This document shows positions 47,495-60,585 of a stretch of 64,000 nt of DNA, one piece after another. The stretch spans positions 191,662 through 255,661 of the forward strand of contig QANU01071322.1 in NCBI GenBank assembly GCA_003254905.1, written 5' to 3'. The stretch is from Nissolia schottii (Eukaryota; Streptophyta; Magnoliopsida; Fabales; Fabaceae). Below the pieces are notes generated by a model that saw only the letters and a list, made by a program, of their open reading frames with translations, did no database searches and was not told where the DNA came from. Position numbers and translations under genes: made by a program. Position 1 is the first letter of the stretch; every line of letters starts with the position of its first letter.

Positions 47495-49509
47495 ATTATT
47501 GTAGAGTGAAAATCGGTATCTATGTATGAAAACATCGTTCGAACCCTCTTTGTCATTGAGGTAACTTCTTGTTAGGAACTTTGGGTTTTATTTCAAAGTG
47601 GTATCTGTTACCTAGGATTTCTCTGTATGAAAGAAATCCTAGGACCTTGTTGACATTTTATATTTCAGTTAAATAAAAACTTGACATCTCTTCCCCCCTC
47701 CCCTCCCAATATCATGTAAAATTAGTGATTCCCCCGTCCATTGCTATCATATTTATATATTAAAAATGAGGTAATATCATAAATAAAACTTCTTTCAATG
47801 ACTTTCATTTTAAATTCTAGGCATTTTAAATAACATTTAATTTATATTTTTTTAACCATATATTTAATTTAATGTTTTTTTATTAAGTGAATCTAAAATT
47901 TAGAATCTAATTTATTAATTAAATCTGAAACATATTACTTTTTCTGATATCATAAGTTATTATGATATAGTACTTTTTTTTTACTTGATACAATATAAGT
48001 GTAATAAAGATAAAGGGTATTAGGAAAACCAAAAGAATGATCATTTTATACTATATAAAAGTCACAATCTAATGCAAACAAGTCATAGTTTATCATTTAT
48101 TCAAACACATTCATTCAAAAAAATAGAAAAGGAGGCTAAATTTTGACTTAAATATGTTTTTATTCTCATACATATAGGTCATTTTGATAACTTTTTTTTT
48201 TCTAATTTGGTTTTTGGTCACTGATATTTTAAATTTCAGCCCGTATAAATATTTTAAAATACTTATTTAGTCTTAATAAATATTAAAATTTGGTTTACAC
48301 TCTCATAAATGTTTTAATAATATTTTCGATCTTTTGTCAAAGGTAAGATATTGTGTTCATTAATCTGAAACGAAGAATGAATACAGGAGGTCCCAATGAC
48401 CAAAGCAGAAAAAGCAGGTATCCTAAACATACTATTAAGGACAGATATACAACTTTGTTAAGAGGAGAGACATAAAATTAATAGATTAAAAAACTAAAAC
48501 AAAAAATCGTTAGCTTAAAGATATGTAAAATCTAACAATAACCAAAGGGAGAAATACAAAATAATATATGACATGTGCGTTATCCAAAACCCAACTTGGG
48601 GAGCACCCTCAAATTTGTTGTCTGTCATACTTCGTTGGAGCGAATCCTATTCCCAAGGGCTTCAAGTCATGTTCCAAATCAAAGAAAACTAACTAAATAT
48701 GAAGTAAAGCAAGTATCATTCGTCAGATCTCAAGTCATCATAATCGTCTTTGTCATTATTCTTCGATCCATCCTCCATACTTTCTTGCTCAGATCAACAC
48801 CTCATTGGGGCTGATCGACCAACAAGTGGGAACGCAGCAAAAGGGAAAACAGAGTAGGGAACCATGGCGGCACACAAGGCGAGATGGACAGACAAACGTT
48901 TGCGATCAGAAGAGGCATCCATTGGCGATCGAGAGAGACACACGTTAGGGACCAGGAGAGAGCTTTAGTAATCTTTATTTGATCCTCATAAATATATATC
49001 ACCACTTAATCATGGGGTTTCTAATGAAAGTGGCTAAAAATCTAATGCTAAGATAAACGACCGAAAGTCCAGAAATTTTCTTACGACTAGAAATTAAAAC
49101 CGAAGTGACTTATATTTATAACTACTAAAAGCATTAAGTTTTGTAATTTAATAAATTTTTGAATTAAGCAATAATATAAAATAATAAATAATCACGAAAC
49201 CCTTTTTTAATTAAAAAAACATTATATATCTTTCCTCCTTTTTTACTCATTTGATTAGTAGAGGAGCAATATTTAGCTCCAAATTTTTACATGGGCCTAC
49301 TGTTTACCAAAGCACTGTATTAAAACAATGTTATTTATATTTATTGATTATGAGACATTTTGTCGACTCTCTAACTATTTATCCATTGTATGAAACATCA
49401 ATACTTAGCAGCCCTATTAAAATTTCATTTAATGTGAATGATTAATGAGACATGGTATTTCACAATCAATGAACCCAAATAACCTAACTCCAAATGATCA
49501 ATTTAATAA
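47495..49509. other. Intergenic AT-rich DNA after GST, no gene seen
   Basis: Contains the GST 3' end and AT-rich sequence. Weak open frames at 48575-49005 lie in a stretch of higher complexity but show no recognised domain. Confidence 0.5.
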
Positions 49510-51608
49510 GAGTAATGCTACGTGTACACTAAAAATTCTACCAACGTGCAACCACCAAAATATTTTATACATCTTAGGCCCACTAATTTATTTCTTACAA
49601 ATCACTAAACCCTCACATTCCGAACAACCTCCCAAAATCTAGGATCCTTTCCTAAATTACAAACCCCTCACATTCGCTATTCCTCTCCCAAAATCTCGGA
49701 TCCTTTCCTAAATTACTAACCCCTCACATTCACTCTTCCTCTCCTTAACCTTCCTAAACTCGATACCTTCCCAAACCCAAAACCAATGAAATTTTTTTCG
49801 TTCTGTCCCAACATTCAGCACACCACCCTCAACCTAGCCCAACCACCATCGAAGTCGCTACTCCGTCCGCCATTCAACACCGCGAGTCCATCCTCCAAGA
49901 CTGTCGCAGACCACCATCACGCTACCCTTCACTTGCCCTCAATGATGGCTCTTCGACCTTAGGCACGAACCTCACGTCACTGCTCGCGCTCCCTCACGTC
50001 GTCCTCTCCGGCGAAACACTCTTCAACAGTAGTCACGAAGAATGATTTTATTATAAAGTGTGGATGAATTTTCTCATAAATTGTGTTTTAGTTTGTTCAA
50101 GACCCACCCTCATTTCGATTTATTCATGATGGATGTACGGGTTTGTTCAAATTGAGTTGAAGGATTTGTTCATACAGGGTATTAGAGATTGTTCAATCTC
50201 AAAAAATATGTTTGTTCATATTAAGTTATAGTGTTTAATAAAAATGAACATACCTATTCATATAAAATGAGCAAACTCGTATAATTGTAGTGAACAAACC
50301 TATTTAGCTATGGTGAACAAACCTACATAATAAGAATAAATAGAAACCTACTTAACTGGAATGAACAAACTCCAATACAAATAATGAACAAACTTATTCA
50401 TATAAAACAAACAAACCTAATCAACTATATTGAAAAAATCTACTTAACTGGAATGAACAAACCCCAATACATGAACTGAACAAACACTTATTACTAAACC
50501 GAACAAACCCATTTAACTATGGTGAACAAACCTACTTAATTGGAATGAACAAACCCCTGTACAAACAAATAAAAAAACATGTCCATATAAAATGAACAAA
50601 CCCATTTAACTATAGTGAACAAACCTTTCCAAATAAAATGAATAAACCCGTTTAACTATAGTGAACAAACCTACTTAACTGGAATGAACAAACCCAAATA
50701 GAAATAATAAAAACCTATTCACATAAAACGAACAAACTCATTTAACTGTAATGAACGAACCTACTTAACTAGAATAAACAAACCCTAATACAGGAACTGA
50801 ACAAATACTTATTACCAAAATGAACAAATCCATATAGCTATGGTGAACAAACCTACTTACTAAAAATGAACAAACCTGATGACACGAATTGAAAAACCTT
50901 TCCATCGAAAATGAACAAACCTATAAACGATAAGTGAACAAACCAATACACATATAACAAACAAACACTGCTAACTTAAATGAACAAACACTTATTACTA
51001 AAATGAACAAACCCATAAACACACAATGAACAAAACTATACAAGTAGATTGACCAAAATCCAATTTCTAAACATAACAATCCCTTCGTCTCGTTCGATAT
51101 GTATCTCTTATTGGAGTGTTTGTTTATGCATTATATTGTAGTTTGTTCATTGTTAGATAATCAGTTTTTTCATTGTATCACTGCTTGATCAAACTCAATA
51201 CGTGGGTTTGTTTAGAAACAATAGAGGACGTGATGGGTTTGCCGTTCAATGTGAGGAAGAGACGACATAAGCGTACGTGATAAAGGATGTGAACGCCATT
51301 TGGGGGGCATTGATTGAAGGACGTGATTGAGGAGGAGAGTGGATTTGAGAGGTGTCGTCGATGGCGGTGTAGAGGCAAACCGGCGGCAACGTACGTAAAA
51401 ATAACTAAGGGAATGAGGCGGCGTGTAAATAAAGAAAGAGGGAAAGGGGGAGATTGGAGAGAGAAAAGAGAGAGATTATGAGAAATTAGAAAGAAACAAC
51501 AAATTGAAATATAATTAATAGAAAAAAAAGAAATACAAATCCTTATACGTATAAAAGGTTTGTTGGCTGCATGGTGACACCAAACTTGGCGTACACATGC
51601 AGTTTTTC
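49510..51608. mobile_element. Non-autonomous Mutator-like element with perfect 9-bp target duplication
   Basis: Flanked by the identical 9-mer ATTTAATAA (49501-49509 and 51609-51617). The ends are imperfect inverted repeats over about 55 bp: left GAGTAATGCTACGTGTACAC, right complement GAAAAACTGCATGTGTACGC. A 9-bp duplication is diagnostic of Mutator-like elements. The left interior (49790-50040) is moderately GC-rich; 50040-51060 is an array of aatgaacaaacc-type units of about 40 bp; the right interior holds short frames without motifs. No transposase. Confidence 0.8.
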
Positions 51609-51767
51609 ATTTAATAACTAAAAAGGGAGTATATATTTGAAGATTCATTTACTAAACGTTACACGAAAGTAATCACAGCCACCCAACAGCTTTCCCCTCA
51701 GTTACAAAACCCATCACACTTATCTGTTTTTGGGACATACCCACCCATTTAAGCCCAGAGAAATAAC

Positions 51768-51778
51768 TATATATATAA
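51768..51778 (+). promoter_or_regulatory. Probable TATA box of chloroplast FBPase
   Basis: TATATATATAA about 270 bp before the start codon, implying a 5' leader of around 240 nt. It lies only 160 bp downstream of the Mutator-like element, which therefore sits in the proximal promoter. Confidence 0.5.
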
Positions 51779-52046
51779 GAACCCCTCGTGGCACTGCAAA
51801 TTGGAATCCCCAACGAATTACAATCACAAAAAAGAAAATGACGTGGAGAGAAGATAAGTGGGACCATCAGTATCACAATTCATTGCAGACCTTACAATCT
51901 CTTTCCTCCCCGTGACTTAGAACACGATCCATGTAGTCACCAGTGGCAAGTAGCAGCAAGATAGATAGCCAGCGCAACAACAAAAGCACATCAACAAAAG
52001 AAAAAAAATCAAGAAGTTGGCAATAACCAGCTAACCGTAACCAACC

Positions 52047-54072
52047 ATGGTTGCAATGGCTGCGGCAACAGCATCCTCCCACTTGGTCTTCTCAAACCCT
52101 TCCAGTACTCCCACGTCGCGCCTCTGCCCCTTCCAGCTATGCTCCCTCGACGCCAAATCATGGGTCCAATCGAGCTCAAGCGTCAGGAGAAAGCACGGCG
52201 GCGCTGGGGTGAGGTGCATGGCCGTTGCGGCCACCGAGACGAGGAAGAAGAGTGGGTATGAGCTCCAAACGCTCACCAGCTGGCTGCTGAAGCAAGAGCA
52301 GGCGGGAGTGATCGACGCCGAGCTCACTATTGTGCTTTCGAGCATCTCCATGGCGTGCAAGCAGATTGCTTCTTTGGTGCAGAGAGCTAACATCTCCAAC
52401 CTCACCGGTGTCCAGGGAGCTGTCAACGTTCAAGGGGAAGACCAGAAGAAGCTCGATGTTGTCTCCAACGAGGTCAGTGCGTGCCACCTGTTTTCTTATA
52501 AGATCTTAAATTAAGGATTAGACTGAGAGACCTTAAAATTAATGTGAAAGGGTCGTTTAGGTGATGTGGTTTTGACCTTATCGCAGGTGTTCTCAAACTG
52601 CTTGAGGTCAAGCGGGAGGACAGGGATCATAGCATCAGAGGAAGAGGACGTGCCGGTGGCAGTGGAAGAGAGCTACTCTGGGAATTACATCGTTGTGTTT
52701 GACCCTCTTGATGGGTCATCCAACGTTGATGCTGCCGTGTCCACTGGGTCCATTTTTGGGATATACAGCCCTAATGATGAGTGCCTCGCTGACATTGGGG
52801 ATGACCCCACAGTAAGTGCTCTTCATGCCATACTTACTTTTCATTTCATAAACAAGTATTGGCAATTGCTCAAATTAATACGATATTGTAAGACCCTTGA
52901 AACTATATATAGATTAACATCAAATTTAAGATGGCATTGTTTTTGGTTTTCATGTGATTTATCTTGTGATAAAAACATAGACGCTAGCTCTTGACTCACG
53001 CACAAAAGCATGTGATGGACTCTGTATTTTTGCGAATAAGTATAAGAGCACTTGTTCTTTTTGGATGATTCAAATAACATAACTCGGTAACGAAAATTTT
53101 AATCGGACAAAATGACAAGATAATACAACTAAAATCATATGATGAAGCCAAGCCAATAAAGGTTAGTTCAACTGATAATTGATAAAATCAAACCGTGTCC
53201 ACATACATGTCTTTGGTTCCATTACTAGCAGTGCTTTTGAGGCTTCGCGGAGACATGGGATTGTTGCTTTGCTGAATTCACCAGCTTAACGTAGTGCACA
53301 TGTTAATTTGCAGCTAGACACATCAGAGCAAAGGTGCATTGTGAATGTGTGCCAACCAGGAAGCAACCTTCTTGCGGCCGGCTACTGCATGTACTCCAGC
53401 TCAATAATCTTCGTCCTCACAATCGGGAAAGGAGTGTTCGTTTTCACGCTGGACCCTTTATACGGGGAATTCGTTCTGACCCAAGAGAGCCTCCAGATAC
53501 CAAAATCGGGGAAGATCTATGCCTTCAATGAAGGGAATTATCAGCTCTGGGATGACAAGTTGAAGAAATACATTGATGACCTCAAGGACCCTGGCCCCAG
53601 CGGCAAGCCTTACTCTGCAAGGTACATTGGTAGCTTGGTTGGGGATTTCCACAGGACACTTTTATATGGTGGGATTTATGGGTACCCAAGGGACAAGAAA
53701 AGCAAGAACGGCAAGCTCAGGCTCCTGTATGAGTGTGCTCCAATGAGCTTCATAGTAGAACAGGCTGGTGGGAAAGGTTCTGATGGTCATCGGAGAATAC
53801 TTGACATTGAACCTACGGAAGTAAGTGTTATAAGTTATGTGCACTTTATCTTTGAATCTTAAAAAGCATCAACGTTTTATAACAGTGCAGATCAATCCGT
53901 GCATAACCAAATTATCTCATGTTCGAGAAAACGTTCTATAATAGTTCATGATAAATGTTATCATGGACAGTGTTATTCATATGCTTTCTTTTATGGGCAG
54001 ATTCACCAGCGTGTTCCACTGTACATTGGGAGCACAGAGGAGGTGGAGAAGGTGGAAAAGTACTTGGCTTAA
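52047..54072 (+). CDS. FBP: Fructose-1,6-bisphosphatase, chloroplast form
   Basis: Four exons (52047-52472, 52587-52811, 53314-53820, 54001-54072), all phase 0 with GT..AG introns, give 409 residues, the usual length. Residues 1 to about 57 are a Ser/Thr/Arg-rich chloroplast transit peptide ending near VRC. The enzyme removes the 1-phosphate from fructose-1,6-bisphosphate in the Calvin cycle. Visible signatures: acidic EEE (160-162), the metal site FDPLDGSSN (180-188), GSLVGDFHRTLLYGGIYGYP, and the C-terminal HQRVPLYIGSTEEVEKVEKY. Cysteines 208, 225 and 230 (ECLADI, QRCIVNVC) form the thioredoxin-f regulatory loop that marks the light-activated plastid isoform. The first ATG was chosen; a second at codon 4 is possible. 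AATAAA at 54236. It appears fully intact. Confidence 0.97.
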
Positions 54073-54993
54073 ATCACATGTTCGTGCATAAAAAGGTTTA
54101 ATTGTTTATGAAGATAATGCTCAATCAAAACTTCTAAGGCAATACACTCAGGTGGTTGTTTATCTTTATTTGGAGCAAAGCAAAAAAACAAAAGTGATTT
54201 CAAGAATCTTCATATTACTGTGGACAAGAAATGTGAATAAAGTTTCGGCAGTATCATTTTTTTTTGGGAGGTAAAGGATGAACTTTCAACATCACGTACA
54301 CCAATTCACAAGCCTTCATTAAAAGACGAACATTGGAATGAACATCGATGTCCATTCAAGTTATTTATGATGGGATAGTCTTATTACGCTGATAAATCAT
54401 GTCTAATGTCTCAATGTAAATGAAGTATGCATCTACGTCGTAATTATACAGTGGTTGTTATCCTGCGTTCAGTTTGAACTTAAAGACTCTTGAATAGTAT
54501 ATGTAACAGTAGACATGATTTTAAAACTTTCTTAGTAGTGTACTAAACTAGAAACTAACGTTGCATTAACACAAATAAAACTAACTTATGGCAATTTAAG
54601 GTTTTAAATTTGCTTCCGGGCATGTCTAATCTATCCATTAGCTCTTTTACATGCAAGTTTGGCAGTTTCACAACACTTTGAGCTAGAAAGAATGCTCAAG
54701 GTTGTTAACCACAGTTACCATATAGATATACAACCCAATCAAAATTAACCCTTAAAATAAACCAAAACAAGGGAGGAAGCTATCTACAAAAGCTTTAAAG
54801 ATTGATGTCTTCAGCTTTGACCAAAAAAAGCAAAAGTGGTAAGCTAAGGTATAATAAATGAATGGTGTTATCATCCTAAATCCGGCGCAACTGCAGAGAA
54901 CCGCTACTTGGAGCAACAGCTAGACATCTCTAGCAGCGAGCATGAGTACTAACTACTAAGTGAGCCTGAGACATTCTTCAAAGTGTCACTCAT
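54073..54993. other. Intergenic between convergent FBPase and LisH gene
   Basis: Holds the FBPase 3' UTR and AT-rich sequence plus the LisH gene 3' UTR on the other strand. No additional gene seen. Confidence 0.6.
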
Positions 54994-57960
54994 TTACAAG
55001 TTTCCTGATCTGGAGACCATTGTCCGTTGGGAGTTTTTCTCTGGATGCACAGTATAACCAGAGTTATTATTGTTGGATCTTTATTGATAGCTTATACAAA
55101 TAAGAAACTGGAAATAGAAAACAACAATTGAAGGATAAAGTTACCTGGGCTTATAACTGTTATGCTTTTTGTGACAGATTTCATTGCAGTCATACAATCA
55201 GAGCCTGCGAAAAACAAAATATCAGTGAATTATGTTTAGCTAAGAACAGAAACTGTGGTACAAAATGAGTATCGTTTACCTAGTACTTTCAAGTCTTTCC
55301 CACATAGAAATTCAGCAAAATTAGATACTTCAGGCAAAGAATTACTCTCATTGCATTCTTGAGGTGACCTATTAGACAACGGAAATAATGTTAGATAGAA
55401 GAGTTGGATTATTAGAGGGACTTAGAGCATTAAAACAGAAACAATACCCTGAAGCATTTTCCAAAGGACTTGATGTTGAAGGAAAGTCAATTCCTTCAGA
55501 AGGAACTTGTAGATCATTTAACATATCCATGAAGGAGAAGTCCATTCCCAAGACATTGAAATTAAGAAAGTCAGTCTCAATGTCGAACATGTCAAATTCC
55601 TTTTCAGACTCAGATGTAGAAACCTCGCTGAGCAATGGTTTGTCCAAGCTCTCTGGCATATTGTCAGCGGCATCAAAGTTCAACCTGCTTCTTACATGAT
55701 CTCTCTTACCTGCCTTGTCTGAACCTGTCTTGACAGGAGAAATGCAATGACTCATCTCTATGTAAGCCATCTGTTTTGCAGGGCTGACCATAACTCTCTT
55801 GGTTGAAATCACAGTGCAACAAGTTGGTGTAGCCTCACAATTGTGAGTCGCAGCTGAAGAAATCTCAGGAGGTGATATATGTGTATCACTGTGAGATGAT
55901 GTTGCTCTCGGAGGTGTCTTTGGTACTTGTGAATTAACAGGAACAGAAACTGAAGGTTGAACATTGGATCCTTGAGCCTGCAACCCACTGGGTATGCAGC
56001 TCTCCGGTGAAGATTGAATTGCAGAAGATGGCTGAGCTACTGCTTGATTATTGATGGCATTATGAGGTTGTTGCGGGGCATTTTGACCTGACCCTGGAGA
56101 TAGAGCAAAATGTGAGTCATGTTTTCATGAGACTAGCATATACTTATATCAGATGCACATGTTAGGAGACAAATATACCTTGGATGGGAACTTTCTTGCT
56201 GGATGATCTACCACGAGGTTTCTTCACAGCTGAAGGTGCATCCACAGCTTTAGTATCCTTCCTCTTTCTGTCACATAAATTCATCGGTGTCAAGAAGTTT
56301 CCACCCTCTGCATTTGTATTTCTAAACAGAGGCAGGGGGCGCGTACTGAATTTGTTTTGCATTGATGCAGCAACACCTAATTAGATGGCGGGGAAGATCA
56401 TAATCAAGGTCAGTAACATCGAACTGAAACAACCTAAAATCTAGGTTGTGTGTGCCTGATTGAGCAGATGGAAAATGGGAAGGTAGAAATAGAAGACGGA
56501 CTAATAATAACTTTCGATTCAAAGCAAAAGTAAAGTGTAGTGTGTTCTCCATCTTCTTGTGTTTTCGTAGCTCCAAGCAAGTGTAAACTAGAGTTTATTC
56601 CAAATTTTCAGCATTCCTACTATCCACCTACGCAGCCAAGCACAGTTTCAAGGAAAATTACCGTTCAATTGCAACTTGATTGTAAAAGGTTTTAATATAA
56701 CACAGTTAACTCCAGGTTACGCATGTCAAACATAACAATGGCAATATGCGATTAAATTAACATGATTTACTGATTACAGCACAACCAAGTAGACATGTGC
56801 AGTCATTTTCTCCTCCCCATTACTCTTCAGAACCAATTGGGGAAGTAGCTCTAAATGAATCCCCTCTAAAATGAGCTGTATACAATTGCCATAAACAAAT
56901 AATGCTTAAATAAAATACCAAATTGAACCTAGCCAGCATACAAATATTACTCATCACCTTTATTTGCTCTTGTTTATGACAAAACATGCACAATTGACAT
57001 AAAATTAAAACAAGATCTTCTAGTGATCATCCAGATTCACTTGAGCATTGATTGATCAGATGTGGTGTGCACCAATACAATAAATTTCTGCACCAAAGAA
57101 CGTGTAAACTCAACTTGAGTGTGGGGACAAAGGATTGCACCTTGTTGAGGTTTGTTAATAAAAATTGGTTGACGGACAACCGGTGCAACCTGCACTGCAG
57201 GTTTCGCAGCTGGTGCTGGGGGGTTTCCACTGGCATTGTAAGCGTTCATGGCCTTCTGCATGCCTTGCAACAGCATCTGAACCCGGTTTTTCTCTTTCTC
57301 CATTAGGACCCTTTCCTGTTCCAACATCACCTTCTGCTCCTTCAAGCTTATGTACTCGTCTAGCATCTCATCCAATGTCAACAAACTCTTGGGTGCCTGG
57401 ATAGATTAACAAACAGAAACCCCCCCCCCCCAAATTCACCATCAGAGACAAAGGCCAACATTCACAGAATCACGAATATTCAGCAAAACGGATAAAAACA
57501 AAAAGGGCTGGGAGAAAATAAATTGGGAAATGGGTTCCCAAAAATCGTAATTTTAACACTATAAATAAATGAAGATACACAACTCCGTAAAAACGGATAA
57601 AAACAAGAGGGGTGACACTAGATGTCAAATTGGGGTCTGAAAAACCCTAACTTCATAATCCGAAGTGAGGACCACATATGCAAAACTAACGATCGAAGAT
57701 GAAGACCGAGATGCACAAGCCACAAATAACAAACGGAGCGGGAAGAAAAAGGGGGTAATTTAACTGGCTAATACCTGATGAGTGGGTGAATTGGGGATGA
57801 GGGAAGAAGCTTCGTTCCTGAAGACGGAGCTGGTAGAGGAGAAGTTGTTGTCGGAGAGGTATCTGTAGACGATGAATGCCACCTGTGGAGGGGTCACCTT
57901 CCCCTTCCCCAGTGGCGTCTCCGCCTTTCTGCCTTTCGAATTCTGCTGCGTCCCCGCCAT
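54994..57960 (-). CDS. LisH-domain protein, plant-specific, function unknown
   Basis: Seven exons on the minus strand: 57775-57960, 57141-57396, 56179-56376, 55448-56093, 55280-55368, 55145-55204 and 54994-55040. All junctions are GT..AG and the phases agree, giving 493 residues. Residues about 26-56 (QVAFIVYRYLSDNNFSSTSS) are a LisH dimerisation motif; about 70-112 (EYISLKEQKVMLEQERVLME) is a charged coiled coil. Basic clusters RKRK (184-187) and KKPRGR (199-204, AT-hook-like) suggest nuclear location. The long middle is Ser/Thr/Pro-rich, and an acidic FDMFDIETDFLNFNVLGMDF segment lies near the C-terminal third. I do not know its function; a nuclear adaptor role is inference. The last exon is the least certain. 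An upstream in-frame ATG at 58032 would add 24 residues; the one at 57960 fits the family style better. Confidence 0.85.
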
Positions 57961-59604
57961 CTCTTCTGCGCAAGCGAATGAAATGGAAATGATGGACTGA
58001 CTCAGATCACAAAGAGAGAGAGACAGAGGCATTTTCTTTCCTGCGCTGGAATCTTTAAAAATGGAGCGAAAAATGGCACCCAGTAACGCGGGAGTTTTCT
58101 TTTCAACTTTTCACGAAATTGTCTTCCCTTGTTAGCCTTTCTTGTTTAGGCGCCAAGGGGCAATAATAATACTATATATCCTGGTCAGCAGTCAAACCTA
58201 GGACTAGGAGATTCTTTCTAGCCTCCCTTTCACTATTTTTTTTAATTTATTTTTAAGTTAATATATTTGAATATAAATTATATTTAAATATATTGAATTA
58301 ATGATAAATTTAAAAATAAAATAAAATGGATAATTAATATAAAAGAAAATGAGTACTAAGAAAAGTAGGTCCCGCGTATAAATAAACAAATTAAAGTAAT
58401 CATAGTTTATTGTCATTCTTTCTTTCTTACGTTGTTTTTGACAATTTTTTTCTCTCTCTCTCTCTCTTTCGTTTCACTTTCTCTTAATGATAATTCAACT
58501 CTGTTAAAAAAAAATAAACTAACGTTTGCAGTCAAAGAAATCAATATAAAAGGTTATGTTCTTTGGAAAGAAAAAGAAATCAACATTTTTAAACAAAGAA
58601 ATCAATTTTTTTAAAATAAATAAACCACCATTTTCATTTAACCAATATTTTAAAATAAACTAGCATTTACTCATGGTGTGCATGGGTGATTGTCAATCAT
58701 GTTAATTAAATATGACATAAATATTTTGCTTGTGATTAATAAATTTTGTTTTATGAATTTGCTTAAATATCAATTTTAACAAAATACTAAATATTAATTA
58801 CTAAATTGATAATTTAAATTTAACAATATTTGATAAAATTTGTGTAACCTCCCAACTTTCTGTGTCTCTACTCCATATAAATTATGTAGCGTTAGCAAAA
58901 ATATAGAATGATTGGACAAAGATCAAACATGTACTATATATTTAATATATCCGTTGATATGTTAGTATTATTAAGAAAATTAGTTCGTGAATAATTATTT
59001 TTTATGCGAAAATTATTACCTTAATTAACGATTTAGAAATTACTTTTACGAAATTTATAAAAAATAATGTAATATCTTGTAAAATAATAGTAAGTTGAAT
59101 TGACTTTGCATTAAAAATTTTGTAACTTGTTTAGTTGTGGATCACACAAACATCTATTTAATGAAAAAATAAATAAAGCTAAATAATAAATTTTAAAAAG
59201 ATTAAATATTGAAAAACATCTTTGATTTAACAAAATAAAATAAGAACTCTTATAATCAATTCAAAACCAAACTAAAAAATAATAATAATTAAATGTCACA
59301 AAGTCTACAATCAAGCCAAATGTCCATGAAAAACATGACTATTATAAAATAAAAATAAAAAACAAAACATAACAAACCCTTAGATAATAGATCAATTATA
59401 TAAAAAAATAAAAAGTCACATCATAATTTTTTTATATAACTATTACACCAAAAAGCATTTAGATAATAGGTCAACTACAAAAAAACAAAAATTCATGTAT
59501 AATTGTTTTAATAGCTATTCAAAATGAGAACTTAAATCTCTCTCCAACTTTATGGTCATGAACTTTGAAATTGGACGTGTCTCCCCCTCTTAACCCATCA
59601 AGAA
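57961..59604. other. LisH 5' region and AT-rich intergenic DNA
   Basis: The first 100 bp are the LisH gene leader, with a GA/CT tract at 58012-58024. Further on is AT-rich DNA with a (TC)n run at about 58450-58470. No gene recognised. Confidence 0.55.
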
Positions 59605-60500
59605 TGGTTCATACGAGCTCTCAAAATGAGCCCGACACGCGAGCCCAGCCCGCAAGCTCAATTAAATGAACGAACTTTACATATAAAAAATAGGTCGACA
59701 AAATTTTTAAAAAAATAGTCCAACCCGTTGTAGTCTGTGGGCTAAACAGGCCATCCTGTAATTTTTTTTTTTAAATACCAAAATTTTAAAAGTTTTATTT
59801 TAGATTCTAAATTTTATTTTGAAGTTTAAGAGTTTAGAGTTTAACTATTTGGACTTATAATTGAGTATATTTAACTATTTGTTATGCTTAACTACTTAAC
59901 TATATTTATATTGCTATATAGCTGAAGTGCTATAACATAGATATTGATAAATTTTGCATTTCATTCCTTCAATGAGTGTCTACGCCCTACAAGTTGATAT
60001 ATAATTTCAAACCTTGTTTATTATTGATTAATCTACGAGAAATAGTTCCAATTGTGTTTTTGATCAATAACATAACAGTGTTCACATCAATGTTATATGT
60101 CGTCACTTAATTAATGAAAGTTGTATTAATTCATGAATCGATTTCAAATAGCATTTGATAGTTTTCAAGTAAGACAGTTGAAGGAACAAAAAAATAATAT
60201 AATATCGCAATCAACCATTTAAACTATTTCTTTCAGATTAATTAATAGATAGACGATAAAAAATAGCTAAAAATGACTGTGCATATTTATTCACAACTTT
60301 GTATTTAAAACCATAAAAAATAGACCAAAATTTTTATTTAAATTTTTTTTAAAAAGGCTGGCAGGCTGACCCGTTTAAACCCGTGGATTGGCCATAAACG
60401 AACCAGACCATAAAAAGATGCATAATTTTGGCTCCGGCCATTTAGGTCCGCGGGCATAAATCAACCAAGCCCAAACCGGCCAACCCGTTTGACACTCCTA
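59605..60500. mobile_element. Decayed hAT-like element
   Basis: The right end ...GTTTGACACTCCTA (to 60500) has the (T/C)A(G)GGGTGTCAAAC-type terminus of many plant hAT elements, with GGGTTGGCC-type sequence inside. The left end near 59606 (agctctcaaaatgagcccg) is a weak inverted match, and both sides contain gcccgc / ggccaaccc motifs. Flanking 8-mers agree at only five positions. The middle is AT-rich without coding sequence. Confidence 0.4.
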
Positions 60501-60585
60501 CTCATTAGAATCCCTTTGGGGAATAATAACTTGAGGAACTTCATTATAAAAAAAAAAAAAGGTTATTCAGATATTGGATTAGAGT

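Noticed and set aside
50040..51060. Possible CRISPR-like array of regularly repeated units
   Set aside because: Units are imperfect, spacing varies and spacers are not unique; this is repeat filling of a plant transposon.
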